A DNA stretch of 64,000 bases, taken from Enterobacteriaceae bacterium LSJC7. Lineage in GTDB: Bacteria; Pseudomonadota; Gammaproteobacteria; Enterobacterales; Enterobacteriaceae. Location: positions 1 to 64,000 of the forward strand of contig AMFN01000004.1 in assembly GCA_000302695.1 (NCBI GenBank), written 5' to 3'. The notes under the pieces were generated by a model. The model saw only the letters and a program-made list of their open reading frames with translations. It ran no database searches and was not told the origin of the DNA. Within the stretch, counting starts at the first letter, position 1. The number at the start of each line of letters is the position of its first letter. Shown here in pieces: positions 33,601-43,142 of the stretch. A program made the position numbers and the translations under genes.

Positions 33601-36600
33601 TCAGCAGTGTGCCCTGTTCACGTGTTGCGCTGTCTTCCTCAATAACGTGCGTTGTTTTCTTCTTCAGGAAGCTTTTTTTGGTCTTTGTTTCTTCGAAATA
33701 GCGGTAGTCGCTTTCTGTCGCGGTATCGAGATTGATATCGCGCCCTGCGGCGACACCAATATCGCCCTGCGCAGTCACCTGTGCCGCCTGTGAATTAACA
33801 TCTCTCCCGGCGATAATCACGGTGTCGCCACCGCTGGCAATCTCAGTGCCTTGTTGGCGTACTGACTCGTTGATTTTCACCTTTTTGCGGGCGCGATAGC
33901 TGTCGCCTTCGGTCGTGGCCTCGGCCATCAGGCTAACGTCGCGTCCGGCCTGTAGGCCCACGTTGCCTTCGGCGGCAAGTCCGGCGGCCTGTGAATTCAG
34001 GTCACGCCCCGCATTCAGGATAAGGTCATTGCCTGCGCTAACCGTGGTGCGGTCTACGCCGGTTGTGTGGGCTTCACTGTTGCCACGGCGGCTGTTGGTT
34101 GCCGTAGCGGCACTGTTGAGATTGAGGTCATTGCCTGCTGTCAGTTGTGCCGTGTTGCCTGCGTTTACATGGCTGGCACTCAGCGTCAGGTCGTTACCTG
34201 CCTGCATTACCAGATTGTTACCTGCAGTGATGTTGCTACCCTGGTTGCTGGTTTCGCTACTGTTGATGCTGGTTAAGCCACGTACGCCTGAACGGTTGAA
34301 GCTGTCGGTAAGCTGGTTTTCGCTAACGTTGATATCGCCGTCGGCCACCATTGCCAGGCTACCGCCTGCGCTGACGTTTGCACCGGTAATATTGATGTTC
34401 TGACCGGCCTTCATCAGCAGACCATCACCTGCGTTGATAGACGCGGTGTCTCCGGTCAGCGTGGATGTGATGCTGACAGACTCGCCGCGCTTGCCGGTCG
34501 CATAAAGGCCCAGTCGCTCTGTCAGCATGGTGTTGTTAATACTGCCGCCGATACTTTCAAGCTGAACGGTTTTACCGCTGATAGTGGAGCTGACGTTATT
34601 GATATCGCCCAGCGCACTCAGTTGCAGACCGTTACCGGCGCTGATAAGCCCGGCATTCAGGTTGCTGAGGCTGTTCTGGCTGTTGGCAGTCAGGTTATTT
34701 TGCGCCGTCAGGGTGCCGCCGTTGTTGGTGATGTTGCCTGCGGTCAGCATCACGTCATTGCCGCTGATAACACTGCCGTCATGGACGGTCACATCTTTTG
34801 GTGACAGATAGACCTTCGGCACCATTACCGTCTGGCCGTTCACCACAGCGGCTTCCCACCAGATGATGCTGCTGTCGAGTGCCGCAATTTGCTCAGCCGT
34901 CAGCGCTACGCCAAATTTGAGGCCCATCGATTCGGAGGCGACTGCGGCGTTATCAACCAGCCTGCGCATCTGCTCCAGGTCAGAACCCACGCCGTTGATA
35001 TAGCGGCTACCGGTCTGATTAAGGATGTAATTGCTGGCATAGCGGGTATCAAACGCGGCATCGCCCAGGAAGCGGTAGTCGTAGTCCGGGTTCAGGTTAA
35101 GCCGGTCGAGGAAGTACGCCGAGCCCAGAAACTGATTCTGGTCGGTGTACTGGCTTGCGGTTTCACGCGGTGCCTGGCCTGGCTGAATGCCGAGCAGAGC
35201 ATACAAATCACCAAACAGGTTCTCATCGAGTTGGCCGAGGCCGTTCAGCTTGGGGTTGACGGTGATGAGGTACGGGCTGTCTGGATCGGTTGAGGTGACG
35301 AAATAACCGTTATTACCAGACGGCAGTGGATACGTACTGGTATCTACGTTACCCGGGGCATTGGTGTTCGGAGTATTGCTATCCAGGGGGCTGCCACCAC
35401 TGATTTGCTGGAGCGCACCGTTAAGCTGGTCCTGCCACTGCGGGGAGCCGATCGCTACGCTTTCTGCACCGGTCAGATTTTCGGCCTGCACGCCGCTACC
35501 GATGCTCTGGTCGCTGAGTGTGTTGAGAGTCGGCGCGCTCAGGGTACCGGTCACGCCGCCCGTATTGGCTGTCAGCGTGGTATTACTGAGATTGTCCGTA
35601 AAGTTTGCAGTGATGTTTCCGCCAGCCTGAATGACGGAGCGATATAGTGAGCTATCACCTGTAAATTCTTTCCTTATCTTTCCGGTTGCGAGATAGGTAA
35701 TATTGCTATAGGTATTTCCCCTTGCTTCGGACGGCTCGTGAGAAGTAGCTTTACGCACATAAGGCTGCCCATAACCATACTCGTAAACCTGGTAAATGGT
35801 GCTTTTCCCTGTTTCCCAGGACTGGTTTTTCAGTGTTGTTCCACTTAGCGATGCATGACGTTGTGCAAGAATGCTGCTTGCCTGGTTATTAAATAAGTCT
35901 GCCTGGATTATCAGATCTTGCCCAGAGGCTATGCGTGAAGCACCACCAGAAGCGTTAACCCTCACTTCTGATTCAAGTACCGCGAATTCTTTTACCCAAT
36001 AGTCTTCGTAAGGAGTCGCATAAGAGTCAGGGAAAAACCCTGGGGCTCCCGACCCACTTCCAGAAAAGGAAGTAATGAAATAGCCATATTCACTCCTCGG
36101 TAAATAGCCAGCCGGAACAACAGCTTCTGCCATCGTAACCCAGGGATAGGTAACTACAGGTTGCTCAGGAAGAACCTCAACTTCCATATGCTCCCATTTA
36201 TTCTCCAGACTGGCCGTCTTAATCGTGATATCGCCGTTCTGTGTCTCAATCGTCCCGGAGGTGTTCACCACTTCTTTGTTAGCCGTACCCGCTGCATCTT
36301 TCTGCATCCACAGGCTGTTGCCCGCCAGGATATCGCCGCGCAGGTTCTGGATGCTGTTTGCCAGCAGCTTCATGTTGTTGCCCGCATACAGCAGCGCGGT
36401 GTTGATAATGGAAGTCGTGGCGTTCAGCGTCAGGCTGCCTGCTGCACCGGTAAAGCCGTCCAGCAGGATGTCGCTGCGGCTACTCAGCGCTACATCACCA
36501 CCTGCCTGTAGCGTGCTGCCTGCGGTCAGGGCTATGTGCGAGCCGCTTAAGCTGCTCGCAGCACTGCCGGTGGTGATTTGCCCCTGGTTAATCAGCTTGC

Positions 36601-39600
36601 CGCCTGCCGTCAGCGTTACGCCGTTACCCTGCACGGTGCTGGCATTCGTGATATTCCCGGCACTTTCAATCGTCAGTTGTTTGCCCGCCGCAATCACGTT
36701 TTGCGCGGTAAACGCATTCGTCAGCTTCAGCGTCAGGTTGCCGAGCGCTACCAGCTGGCCCAGCGAGGTGAGGGCGGTGCTGTTAAGCAGCAGGTCGCCG
36801 CCAGTGAACAGTTTGCCGTTTGTCTGCTGGTTAATGTTCTTTGCCGTCACGTTCAGGTTGCTGTTGCCGAGCAGTGTTCCGTCGTTGTTCAACGTCTGGT
36901 GGTTAACCGCAAGTGCGTTTGCTTGCGCCGTGCCAGTGTTGGTGAACTCTGTGCCGGTAAGAGTGGCTTTCTGTTGCGCCAGCAGGGTGCCGCTGTTATT
37001 AAGCGTGGCGGCATTGAGCAACAGTTCTGTCGCCTGCAACCAGCCGCTACTGGTAAGCGCGGGGGTGTCAAATGTCAGCGTGCCGCCGGAGAGAATTTTG
37101 CCCTCATTTATGGCCTTCTGTGTGGCGTTAAGCGTGGTATTGCCTGCACCCTGAATGATGCCGTAGTTAATCAGCGTCGGTGTTTTCAGCGTCAACGTAC
37201 CCTGGCTCAACATCGTGTTGTGGTTGGTGAGTGTGTCGCTGAGTGTCAGCGCCAGCACGCTGTCGCCCTGAATGTGGCCTTCGTTGTTGAGCGTGTCGCC
37301 AGTAACGGCGACGTCTGCACCCTGAATGCGTCCGCTGTGGACGATATTTGCGGCATCGAGCACCAGCTTGCCCGCGCTAATCATATCGCCGCTCTGCATC
37401 AGGTCGCCGGTGAGCGCCACAGCAAGGCTGTTAACGCCAGTGATGTCACCGCTGTTATTAAGCGAGGTGCCTTTTACCGTCAGGTTGCCTGCAATCCACT
37501 GCCCCTGATTGGTCAGGGCCAGCGCACTGAGGGCCGCCGTGCCATTCGCGCTGATTTTACTGTCTGCGCTGGTGGTCAGACCGTCGCGCAGGGTGAAGCT
37601 GAGGGCATCGGCGCTCTGGATAGTGCCATCGTGGGTCAGGCTCTGAGCATCCAACAGTATCTGTTGGCCCTGCCAGGTGCCGGAGTTCTGGATCTCGCCG
37701 CCAGTAATAGCAAGCGTACCCTGAGTCAGCAGGGAACCCCCATTAACCAGCGTCAGTAGCGGTTGAGCCATATCAAGGCGAGACGCCAGCGTCAGCGCCT
37801 GCAGGCCAATGGCGGTGCCGGTGTTGTCGATACGCGTCTGAGAGAGCGTCAGGCGGTTGCCCTGGAGTGCGCCGCTGTTGGTAAGCTGGTTACCGGTGAG
37901 TTGCATATCACCGTCACTCAACAGGTCGCCCTGGTTGTCGAGCGTGTTTGAGGTGATATTCACCTCACCCTGACTCAGCAGGTCACCCTTGTTCACCAGC
38001 GTGCCGTTCACGCTGGCGGTAAGGCCTTTGGTAGCTATCAGTGAACCACTGTGCAGCCAGTTGTCTGCCTGCACCTGTGCGGAAAGCCCCTGGAGGGCGC
38101 CTTCGGTGGTGAGTGTGGCGACAGTAAGGTCAACGGCGCCACCGCTGAGTGTGCGGCCCGTGGCGCTCTGGCTGAAGGTATCGCCGGAGACGCTCAGGCC
38201 AGAGCCGCCCTGCAACAGGCCGCTGTTGGTGAGTGTGGTGCCGGTTAACGCCAGTTGCCCGCCGCTGGCAAGGGTTCCCGCGTTGTGCAGTTCCGGCAGG
38301 TTAAGCGCCAGGTCTGTGGCGCTGTAAACTACGCCGCTTGCCTGGTTATCCAGTAAATTTGTCAGCAGGCTCAGCGTCTGGCTGGCCTGAATCTGCCCGC
38401 TGTTGGTGAGCGTTTGACTCTCAATGCTCAACAGCGGGGCCGATATTTCACCGGCGTTAGTGAGCGCCGGGGTTTTCAGCGCCAGGCGTGAACCACTGTA
38501 CAGTACGCCGTCTGCCAGGTTATCCAGCTGTGTGGCTTCCACCGTCAGCGCCTTACTGCCTTGTACCAACCCGTTGTTGGTCAGAATGTCGCCCTTGAGC
38601 GTCAGTTGACCGTCGCTGGCGACAGTCCCCGCATTGCGCCATTCCGGCAGGTTCAGGGTGAAATCACCTGCGCTATGGAGAACGCCCTGCGCCTGATTAT
38701 CAAATGAATGTGCCAGCAGGCTCAGGGTCTGGCGGCCCTGTATCAGCCCGCTGTTGGTTACCGTCTGACTGTCAACAGCAAGTAAGGGCGCGGAAATCGT
38801 CCCGGCGTTGGTCAGTGCCGGAGCGGTCAGCATCAGGTTTCTGTCACTGTACAGCACGCCCTGCACCTGGTTTTGCAGCGTATCGGCAGTGATATCCAGC
38901 GTCCGGGTGCCGTTCAACGTGCCGCTGTTGGTGAGTGTTTTTGCGTTAACCGTCAGTTCCGGGCTTTCGACAATGCCGCTGTTGGTTAGCGTTCCGGCAC
39001 TGAGATTCACGGCGCTGCCGGTGCTGTTGCCGCCGTGGGTGAGGCTGTCGCTGGCCGTTACGGTCAAAGCGCCTTTTGCCGCCTGAGTGCCGTTGAGCGT
39101 GGTTTTCGCTGCTTCAAGCGTCATGTCCGCGCCACTTTGCAGCTGTGCGCCTGCCTGGGTGGTCAGCTGCTGGCCTTTGACGGTAAGGGTGGTTCCGGCG
39201 CTGGTTTCGCCGTTAAGCACTGCCGTCTGTGCGTTCAGCGTCACGCCAGCGTCGCTGTGGGTGACGGACTTCACGCCGCTGGTGAGCGTGGTCGCGGTAA
39301 CGCTCAGACCTTTCACGCCGGACAGCGTGCCGTCCTGCGTAAGCGTGGCGGCGTTAATTGTCAGCGTATCATCGGTCACGGTGCTGCCGCTGTTAGCGAG
39401 TTTCTGCGTGACGTCCAGCGTGGCTTTGCCTTTCGCACCCACGCGGCCCTGCTGGGTGAGGTTCTGTGCGGTGATATCCAGCGTGCTGCTGCTTGCCAGG
39501 CTACCGGTATTCGTAACTGACGTGCTGTTAACGGCAACGGTGCCGCCCTGTAACGTGCCACTGTTAGTCAGTGAGGTGGATTTCACCGTCGCCGCGCCAC

Positions 39601-41056
39601 CTGCTGCCAGTTGTCCGCTGTTATTGAGTGTGTCAGCGGAAAGCGCCAGCTGCTGTGTCGCCGTCATTTTGCCCTGCAAAGTGGCGCTGTCGCGGGCGTT
39701 AATTGCAATGTTGCGCGCTGCATCCGCCTGTGCGGCTGCGTTCTGCGTCAGTGTTTTTGCATTAAGGGCAATATCCTGTCCGGCGGTGACTTTACCGCCG
39801 CTCTGTGCGAGTTTGCCGTCAGCGCTCAGTTGCAGATTTGTGCCAGCCGTCAGCGCGGCAGTATTCAGCGCCATATCCGCGCCGCTTACGCTCAGGTTAC
39901 CGCCTGCACGGTGAGTACCGGACAGCGCTATCTCCCTGCCCTTAAGCGTACTGTTGCCCGCTGCCAGGCTGTTGCTGAGTGTGAGCGTGCCCCCCGCGCT
40001 CAGTTGCAGGTCTTTATCGGTATTCAGTGAGCCCTGGGTTTGCGTGATATCCCCGGTGCTGGTCACCGCCAGACTGCCGCCTGCTTTGTGGTCACCGCCG
40101 AGCGCCACGCTCTGCGCGTTAATGGCCGTGCTGCCGCTCGCCAGACTGTTGTTAAGCGTGATTTTGCCGCTGGCATCAAGCCGGATATCGCCCTGGCGCG
40201 CATTCAGGTTGCCAAGGTTAATCCCGACACCTTTTTCGCCGGACACCAGCCGGATGCGGTTGGCATACATACCGCCGAGTGCGCTGGTGTCCACCGCCAC
40301 CGCAGGGGCGGCCCCTTCACCAGCAATTGCCCGGGTGCTGCCGTCTGCCGCCACGCGGTTGGCACCCACGGTCACGGATAAATCTTTCGCGTGAATAGCC
40401 GCGTTTACTTCGGTGGCGCGTGTGATGATAGACAGCGCGTCGCTGGCGCTGGCGTCCAGTCCCTGGCCTTCAACGATAATTGAGCCTTTCGACACATCCA
40501 GCGCCAGCAGGTTACCGGCGGCGTCAAACTGTGGTTTACCGGTGGTGAGCGTGGCGTTCGGGGTGTTGATAAAGCCACAGCCGTTACAGGTAATGCCATA
40601 GGGGTTGGCGACCATCACGTTCGCGGCCTTGCCCGCCACTTCGGTGTAGCCCTGCAACTGTGAGCGGTTCGTGCCGGTGACTTCGTTAATGATGCCTCTG
40701 GCTTCCAGGCCTGCCTTCAGGTTCGGGTTACTCTGAATCAGGCCGCCAAGCTGGGTCTGGTTGAGTTTGCCGGTGGCGTTGTTGAGGATGAGGCCCTCTT
40801 TGCCGACGTTGTAGTCTTTGAACTGGTTATGGGACACGCCCGCGCCGTTCGGCGTGGCGATATTGACCACCGGCACGCCGTTAGCCGCCTTGTCCATCTT
40901 CGCGCTGCCAGTGGGCGTAATCGCTGCCGCCAGCGCCGGAGCCACCGGCTGGCCTGCCAGCAGGGCGCTGATGAGGTAACTCAGCAGGCGCTGAGAGAAA
41001 CGTACGTTCATGTTGTTAACGGTATCGTTTTTATTGTTGTCCATAACCTGTCTCAT
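30617..41056 (-). CDS. cdiA: CdiA-like two-partner-secretion toxin/adhesin
   Basis: This is a giant exoprotein of 3479 residues with CdiA architecture. It has a signal sequence with cleavage near 43-45 and a TPS export domain (about 45-320) with NPNL (110-113) and NPYG (151-154). A first filament-repeat region spans about 320-1615. A non-repetitive segment (about 1620-2085) matches the position of the receptor-binding domain, and a second repeat region spans about 2090-2950. The pretoxin domain ends in VENN (3258-3261), and a 218-residue C-terminal toxin follows. The toxin has hydrophobic, glycine-rich stretches (VGAAAGYGIGKG at 3392-3403). CdiB would export it; contact with a target cell would deliver the tail. 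ATG codons at 41056, 41044 and 41011 are possible starts. No frameshift is seen. Confidence 0.85.
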   Translation of the reverse strand: MRQVMDNNKNDTVNNMNVRFSQRLLSYLISALLAGQPVAPALAAAITPTGSAKMDKAANGVPVVNIATPNGAGVSHNQFKDYNVGKEGLILNNATGKLNQTQLGGLIQSNPNLKAGLEARGIINEVTGTNRSQLQGYTEVAGKAANVMVANPYGITCNGCGFINTPNATLTTGKPQFDAAGNLLALDVSKGSIIVEGQGLDASASDALSIITRATEVNAAIHAKDLSVTVGANRVAADGSTRAIAGEGAAPAVAVDTSALGGMYANRIRLVSGEKGVGINLGNLNARQGDIRLDASGKITLNNSLASGSTAINAQSVALGGDHKAGGSLAVTSTGDITQTQGSLNTDKDLQLSAGGTLTLSNSLAAGNSTLKGREIALSGTHRAGGNLSVSGADMALNTAALTAGTNLQLSADGKLAQSGGKVTAGQDIALNAKTLTQNAAAQADAARNIAINARDSATLQGKMTATQQLALSADTLNNSGQLAAGGAATVKSTSLTNSGTLQGGTVAVNSTSVTNTGSLASSSTLDITAQNLTQQGRVGAKGKATLDVTQKLANSGSTVTDDTLTINAATLTQDGTLSGVKGLSVTATTLTSGVKSVTHSDAGVTLNAQTAVLNGETSAGTTLTVKGQQLTTQAGAQLQSGADMTLEAAKTTLNGTQAAKGALTVTASDSLTHGGNSTGSAVNLSAGTLTNSGIVESPELTVNAKTLTNSGTLNGTRTLDITADTLQNQVQGVLYSDRNLMLTAPALTNAGTISAPLLAVDSQTVTNSGLIQGRQTLSLLAHSFDNQAQGVLHSAGDFTLNLPEWRNAGTVASDGQLTLKGDILTNNGLVQGSKALTVEATQLDNLADGVLYSGSRLALKTPALTNAGEISAPLLSIESQTLTNSGQIQASQTLSLLTNLLDNQASGVVYSATDLALNLPELHNAGTLASGGQLALTGTTLTNSGLLQGGSGLSVSGDTFSQSATGRTLSGGAVDLTVATLTTEGALQGLSAQVQADNWLHSGSLIATKGLTASVNGTLVNKGDLLSQGEVNITSNTLDNQGDLLSDGDMQLTGNQLTNSGALQGNRLTLSQTRIDNTGTAIGLQALTLASRLDMAQPLLTLVNGGSLLTQGTLAITGGEIQNSGTWQGQQILLDAQSLTHDGTIQSADALSFTLRDGLTTSADSKISANGTAALSALALTNQGQWIAGNLTVKGTSLNNSGDITGVNSLAVALTGDLMQSGDMISAGKLVLDAANIVHSGRIQGADVAVTGDTLNNEGHIQGDSVLALTLSDTLTNHNTMLSQGTLTLKTPTLINYGIIQGAGNTTLNATQKAINEGKILSGGTLTFDTPALTSSGWLQATELLLNAATLNNSGTLLAQQKATLTGTEFTNTGTAQANALAVNHQTLNNDGTLLGNSNLNVTAKNINQQTNGKLFTGGDLLLNSTALTSLGQLVALGNLTLKLTNAFTAQNVIAAGKQLTIESAGNITNASTVQGNGVTLTAGGKLINQGQITTGSAASSLSGSHIALTAGSTLQAGGDVALSSRSDILLDGFTGAAGSLTLNATTSIINTALLYAGNNMKLLANSIQNLRGDILAGNSLWMQKDAAGTANKEVVNTSGTIETQNGDITIKTASLENKWEHMEVEVLPEQPVVTYPWVTMAEAVVPAGYLPRSEYGYFITSFSGSGSGAPGFFPDSYATPYEDYWVKEFAVLESEVRVNASGGASRIASGQDLIIQADLFNNQASSILAQRHASLSGTTLKNQSWETGKSTIYQVYEYGYGQPYVRKATSHEPSEARGNTYSNITYLATGKIRKEFTGDSSLYRSVIQAGGNITANFTDNLSNTTLTANTGGVTGTLSAPTLNTLSDQSIGSGVQAENLTGAESVAIGSPQWQDQLNGALQQISGGSPLDSNTPNTNAPGNVDTSTYPLPSGNNGYFVTSTDPDSPYLITVNPKLNGLGQLDENLFGDLYALLGIQPGQAPRETASQYTDQNQFLGSAYFLDRLNLNPDYDYRFLGDAAFDTRYASNYILNQTGSRYINGVGSDLEQMRRLVDNAAVASESMGLKFGVALTAEQIAALDSSIIWWEAAVVNGQTVMVPKVYLSPKDVTVHDGSVISGNDVMLTAGNITNNGGTLTAQNNLTANSQNSLSNLNAGLISAGNGLQLSALGDINNVSSTISGKTVQLESIGGSINNTMLTERLGLYATGKRGESVSITSTLTGDTASINAGDGLLMKAGQNINITGANVSAGGSLAMVADGDINVSENQLTDSFNRSGVRGLTSINSSETSNQGSNITAGNNLVMQAGNDLTLSASHVNAGNTAQLTAGNDLNLNSAATATNSRRGNSEAHTTGVDRTTVSAGNDLILNAGRDLNSQAAGLAAEGNVGLQAGRDVSLMAEATTEGDSYRARKKVKINESVRQQGTEIASGGDTVIIAGRDVNSQAAQVTAQGDIGVAAGRDINLDTATESDYRYFEETKTKKSFLKKKTTHVIEEDSATREQGTLLSGDNVTLSAGNNLLVKGSSVVGDGDVSLSAGNQVDIVAATNTDSTYRLKETKKSGLMGTGGIGFTIGSAKSRSEMNEDGTTQSQSFSTVGSTGGNVSITAGEQAHIGGADLVANKDLSITGDSVVIEPGRDQRTRDERFEQKSSGLTVALSGTAGSAVNSAISSAQSAKSSSDSRLAALHGTQSALYGAQAAQAVVADMAKGTSDASNANTIGVSASLGSQSSKSSSHLEQNTSAASTLSAGNNVNITATGSDITLSGTQVKAGKDVVLDAARDVNLLASQDTQSLSGKNKSSGGSLGVGFGAGSGGSGFSVSASANSSKGSEKGNGVWQKETTIDAGNQVTLTSGRDTTLAGAQVSGNKITADVGRDLTVTSTQDSDYYNSKQTSVSGGLSYAQVGGLSGNINASRDKINSSYDSVQEQSGLFAGSGGFDVTVGKHTQLDGGVIASTATPDKNNLDTGTLGWSNIHNKAAFESQHSGAGISTGGNAGDNFLGNMGNVLAVAGGNSGNAEGTTKAAVSEGSVTVRDKHNQQQDVAALSRDVENANGSIAPIFDKEKEQRRLQEVQLIAEIGNQLGDIARTQGEINALNAGKAELLKNHGLVEPGLNASKEEKALYQQRLADSPAYKTAMQEWGVGSDIQRAIQSATGALQGLAGGDIAAALAGASAPQIAHLLKKTEGDIAINTLAHAILGGAVASLQGGNVLAGAAGAASAELAARAIMASLYPGKKASDLTEAEKQKVSALATVAAGLAGGIAGDSTGSAATGAQSGKNAVENNLLGGSEDAQAAWIRQHGIDMSSCDTAPSSDSCQKAKNERDAVGLALATGSVALVPGSAQAMWALGAGANAGISYLADGAVDPANAAIAGWVNVITMGNGFMGTVSWNAAGGALGNWIDDKDPLTGAITNGVGAAAGYGIGKGLSIGTNAGVNWWKGGWDPKYNAELRKFTEVKGEFGISKEVTPSNFPSSIGDVGGSITSEAGGKYTEYKMKSEGDKK

Positions 41057-41059
41057 CCC

Positions 41060-42724
41060 TTAAAACGCAAATGCAACGCGATAATAAATACTGACGTGGT
41101 CCGGCTTCAGCCAGTGCGGGTAATCCACCGGCACACCCACGGTAAACTGGCTGGAGTACCAGCGGTTAGCGGTTGTCAGGCCGAGGGCCGAGCCCCACAG
41201 CGTGCCGCTGGCGTACATGTCCTGGTCGTCCTGCTTCAGCCAGCCGCCGTCGAGTGCCACAAACCCGCTGACCTGACCCACAACCGGTAACGCGAACAGC
41301 GGGTAGCTCAGTTCATTTCGCCAGTAGCCGCCGTTATCACCCGACAGGTACTGCTCCTTAAAGCCGCGTACCGAGCTTTCGCCGCCTATAGTGAGGCGCT
41401 CGCTGCCGTAGAGTCGGTCCGGCGACCACTGGCCGTAGACGCTACTGAGCCACCACAGGTCGCCCACCACCGGGCGCTGGAAGCTGGCGCTGAGGCTCCA
41501 TTTCCTGAACTCCGCGCGTGGCACGTCGCCCACCTTATGGTTGTCGTTCTCGGCACCAAACCACGGCACGCCCTGGGTGTACGCCGGGTTAAACGTGGCC
41601 ACGCCGCCGGCGACTTTCTGGGTGTGGTTCACACCAGCCAGCAAACTGGTGAGCTTGCGGCTGCTGCTTTCAAGCTTCACGCCTTCGAGATAGTTGCGGC
41701 TGATGCGGTGATTCAGGCCCAGCGAGACGCCGGTTTTGATATCGCTGTTGCGGAACAGTACCCAGGAGCCGTTCAGGCGGTGGGCTTCGGTGTCGCCGGT
41801 GGACTCCCACGGCCAGCCGTTGTTATCAATGGTGCTCTGGTAGTTACTCCAGCTGTAGCTGTAGTCGAGCAGGCCGTAGCCGTACGGCACGCTCACACCT
41901 GCGGCGAAGTTCTGCGCATCATGGCTGGTTGAAAAATCGCTGCTGCGCCCGCCGCTCACAAACCACTTGTCGGCAATGCCGAGCAGGTTGTTGCCGGTGA
42001 GCGCGCCGCCGAACTGCCCGGTGCCGGTGCTCTTCTGGCCGCTGTTGTCGAAGCTGACTGACCCATTAAAAGGAAATTCCGGCGTGGCGGTGAGGTTAAC
42101 GATGGAGTACCCGGCCTTATCGCCCGGCAGGATTTCAATCTGCACCGGCGTGCTTCGCAGGCGGTTAATCTGCTCCATGCCCTGCTCGATATCGCGCAGG
42201 TTAAGGATGCGCCCGTCAAGGCCGGGGAAGGCCATTTTAAGCTGACGCGCGGACTTACCGTCCAGGCGCACCGCCTGTAAGCGGCCTTCCAGCACCGCGA
42301 TGTGTAGCGTGCCGGACGACAAATCCTGTTCAGTGAGAAACGCCCGGCTGGTGATGTAGCCCCGGCTGATATACCAGTCGGAAACGGTATTCGTGAGTTG
42401 GGTGATATGCGCCATGTCCAGGCACTGACCTCGCCACTCGGACAATAACCGTTCCTGCGCGCGTGCGGAAATCAGCGTGGCGTTATCCAGCGTAATGGTA
42501 TGAATAGTGAAACAGGGGCCGGGGGTGGAGACGTCCGGCGCAGGCTGTGGCGAGCGCACCAGCGGCGTGCTGCGCTCCAGCTCGTCGCGCTGTTGCTGAC
42601 TCTGGTCCAGCAGTTGCTGCTGTTGCTGGCGAACGGTGTCGCGATCGGCTGGTGTCAGCGGGGCGGCGCTGGCGCAGGCGGCAACGCTCGCCACCAGTAA
42701 TATGGCGGTACGGCAAATCTTCAT
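41060..42724 (-). CDS. cdiB: CdiB-like two-partner-secretion outer membrane transporter
   Basis: This TpsB-family Omp85 barrel exports the CdiA-like partner across the outer membrane. It has 554 residues: a signal peptide (about 1-20), a glutamine-rich linker helix (QQQQQLLDQSQQQ), two POTRA domains (about 70-225; SRGYITSRAFLTEQDL is the POTRA1/2 signature), then a 16-strand-type barrel. The barrel has the conserved VRGF motif (SSVRGFKEQYL) and a C-terminal phenylalanine. The ATG follows CAGGGACTCAGGG. cdiA starts 3 bp after its stop, so the two are one operon. Confidence 0.9.
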   Translation of the reverse strand: MKICRTAILLVASVAACASAAPLTPADRDTVRQQQQQLLDQSQQQRDELERSTPLVRSPQPAPDVSTPGPCFTIHTITLDNATLISARAQERLLSEWRGQCLDMAHITQLTNTVSDWYISRGYITSRAFLTEQDLSSGTLHIAVLEGRLQAVRLDGKSARQLKMAFPGLDGRILNLRDIEQGMEQINRLRSTPVQIEILPGDKAGYSIVNLTATPEFPFNGSVSFDNSGQKSTGTGQFGGALTGNNLLGIADKWFVSGGRSSDFSTSHDAQNFAAGVSVPYGYGLLDYSYSWSNYQSTIDNNGWPWESTGDTEAHRLNGSWVLFRNSDIKTGVSLGLNHRISRNYLEGVKLESSSRKLTSLLAGVNHTQKVAGGVATFNPAYTQGVPWFGAENDNHKVGDVPRAEFRKWSLSASFQRPVVGDLWWLSSVYGQWSPDRLYGSERLTIGGESSVRGFKEQYLSGDNGGYWRNELSYPLFALPVVGQVSGFVALDGGWLKQDDQDMYASGTLWGSALGLTTANRWYSSQFTVGVPVDYPHWLKPDHVSIYYRVAFAF

Positions 42725-43037
42725 CCCTGAGTCCCTGTAAAAACCGACCGGCCAACGTGCCAGTCAAAGTACAATCCGTGAGCAGTCTTTTACATATATT
42801 TGCAATTAATCATAAATTAATCGTAAAGAACAGAGAGCGGAGGGAGAGGGGGAAATGGAATATAACGTCAGATATAAAACTAATAGATTTTATTAAAATT
42901 TAACGGTTGCCGTTATTGGCGCAATAAAAAACCATTAACCCGGTTGGGTGGAGCGTTATTGTCTTTTTTTGGAAAGTTCTGATATTCATCTGCTTGTCTC
43001 CTTTGTCCCAGCTCTCTCCCTGGTTGCTCATGCCCAT
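42725..43037 (-). other. cdiB upstream region
   Basis: This 310-bp stretch separates the malG terminator from cdiB. It has no gene; its middle part (42770-42910) is very AT-rich and presumably holds the cdiBAI promoter and the left junction of the CDI insertion. I cannot name a specific promoter, and no repeats or integrase-type att site were found at the edges. Confidence 0.4.
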
Positions 43038-43060
43038 AAAAAAAGCGGCCATTCGGCCGC
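43038..43060 (-). terminator. malEFG operon terminator
   Basis: A 6-bp GC stem GCGGCC/GGCCGC with an ATTC loop is followed on the minus strand by seven T. Confidence 0.85.
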
Positions 43061-43142
43061 CAAATTACGTCATAAATAAGAACAATTGAGGGTTGCAGTG
43101 GCATTGCCGTCGCGCTGGCGCAACCCGGCGCGACGGATAAAA

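Noticed and set aside
36225-37759. Long plus-strand open frames opposite cdiA (for example 36225-37154 and 36578-37759)
   Set aside because: They arise from the repetitive, GC-rich cdiA coding sequence on the other strand, and have no ribosome sites and compositions typical of antisense translation.
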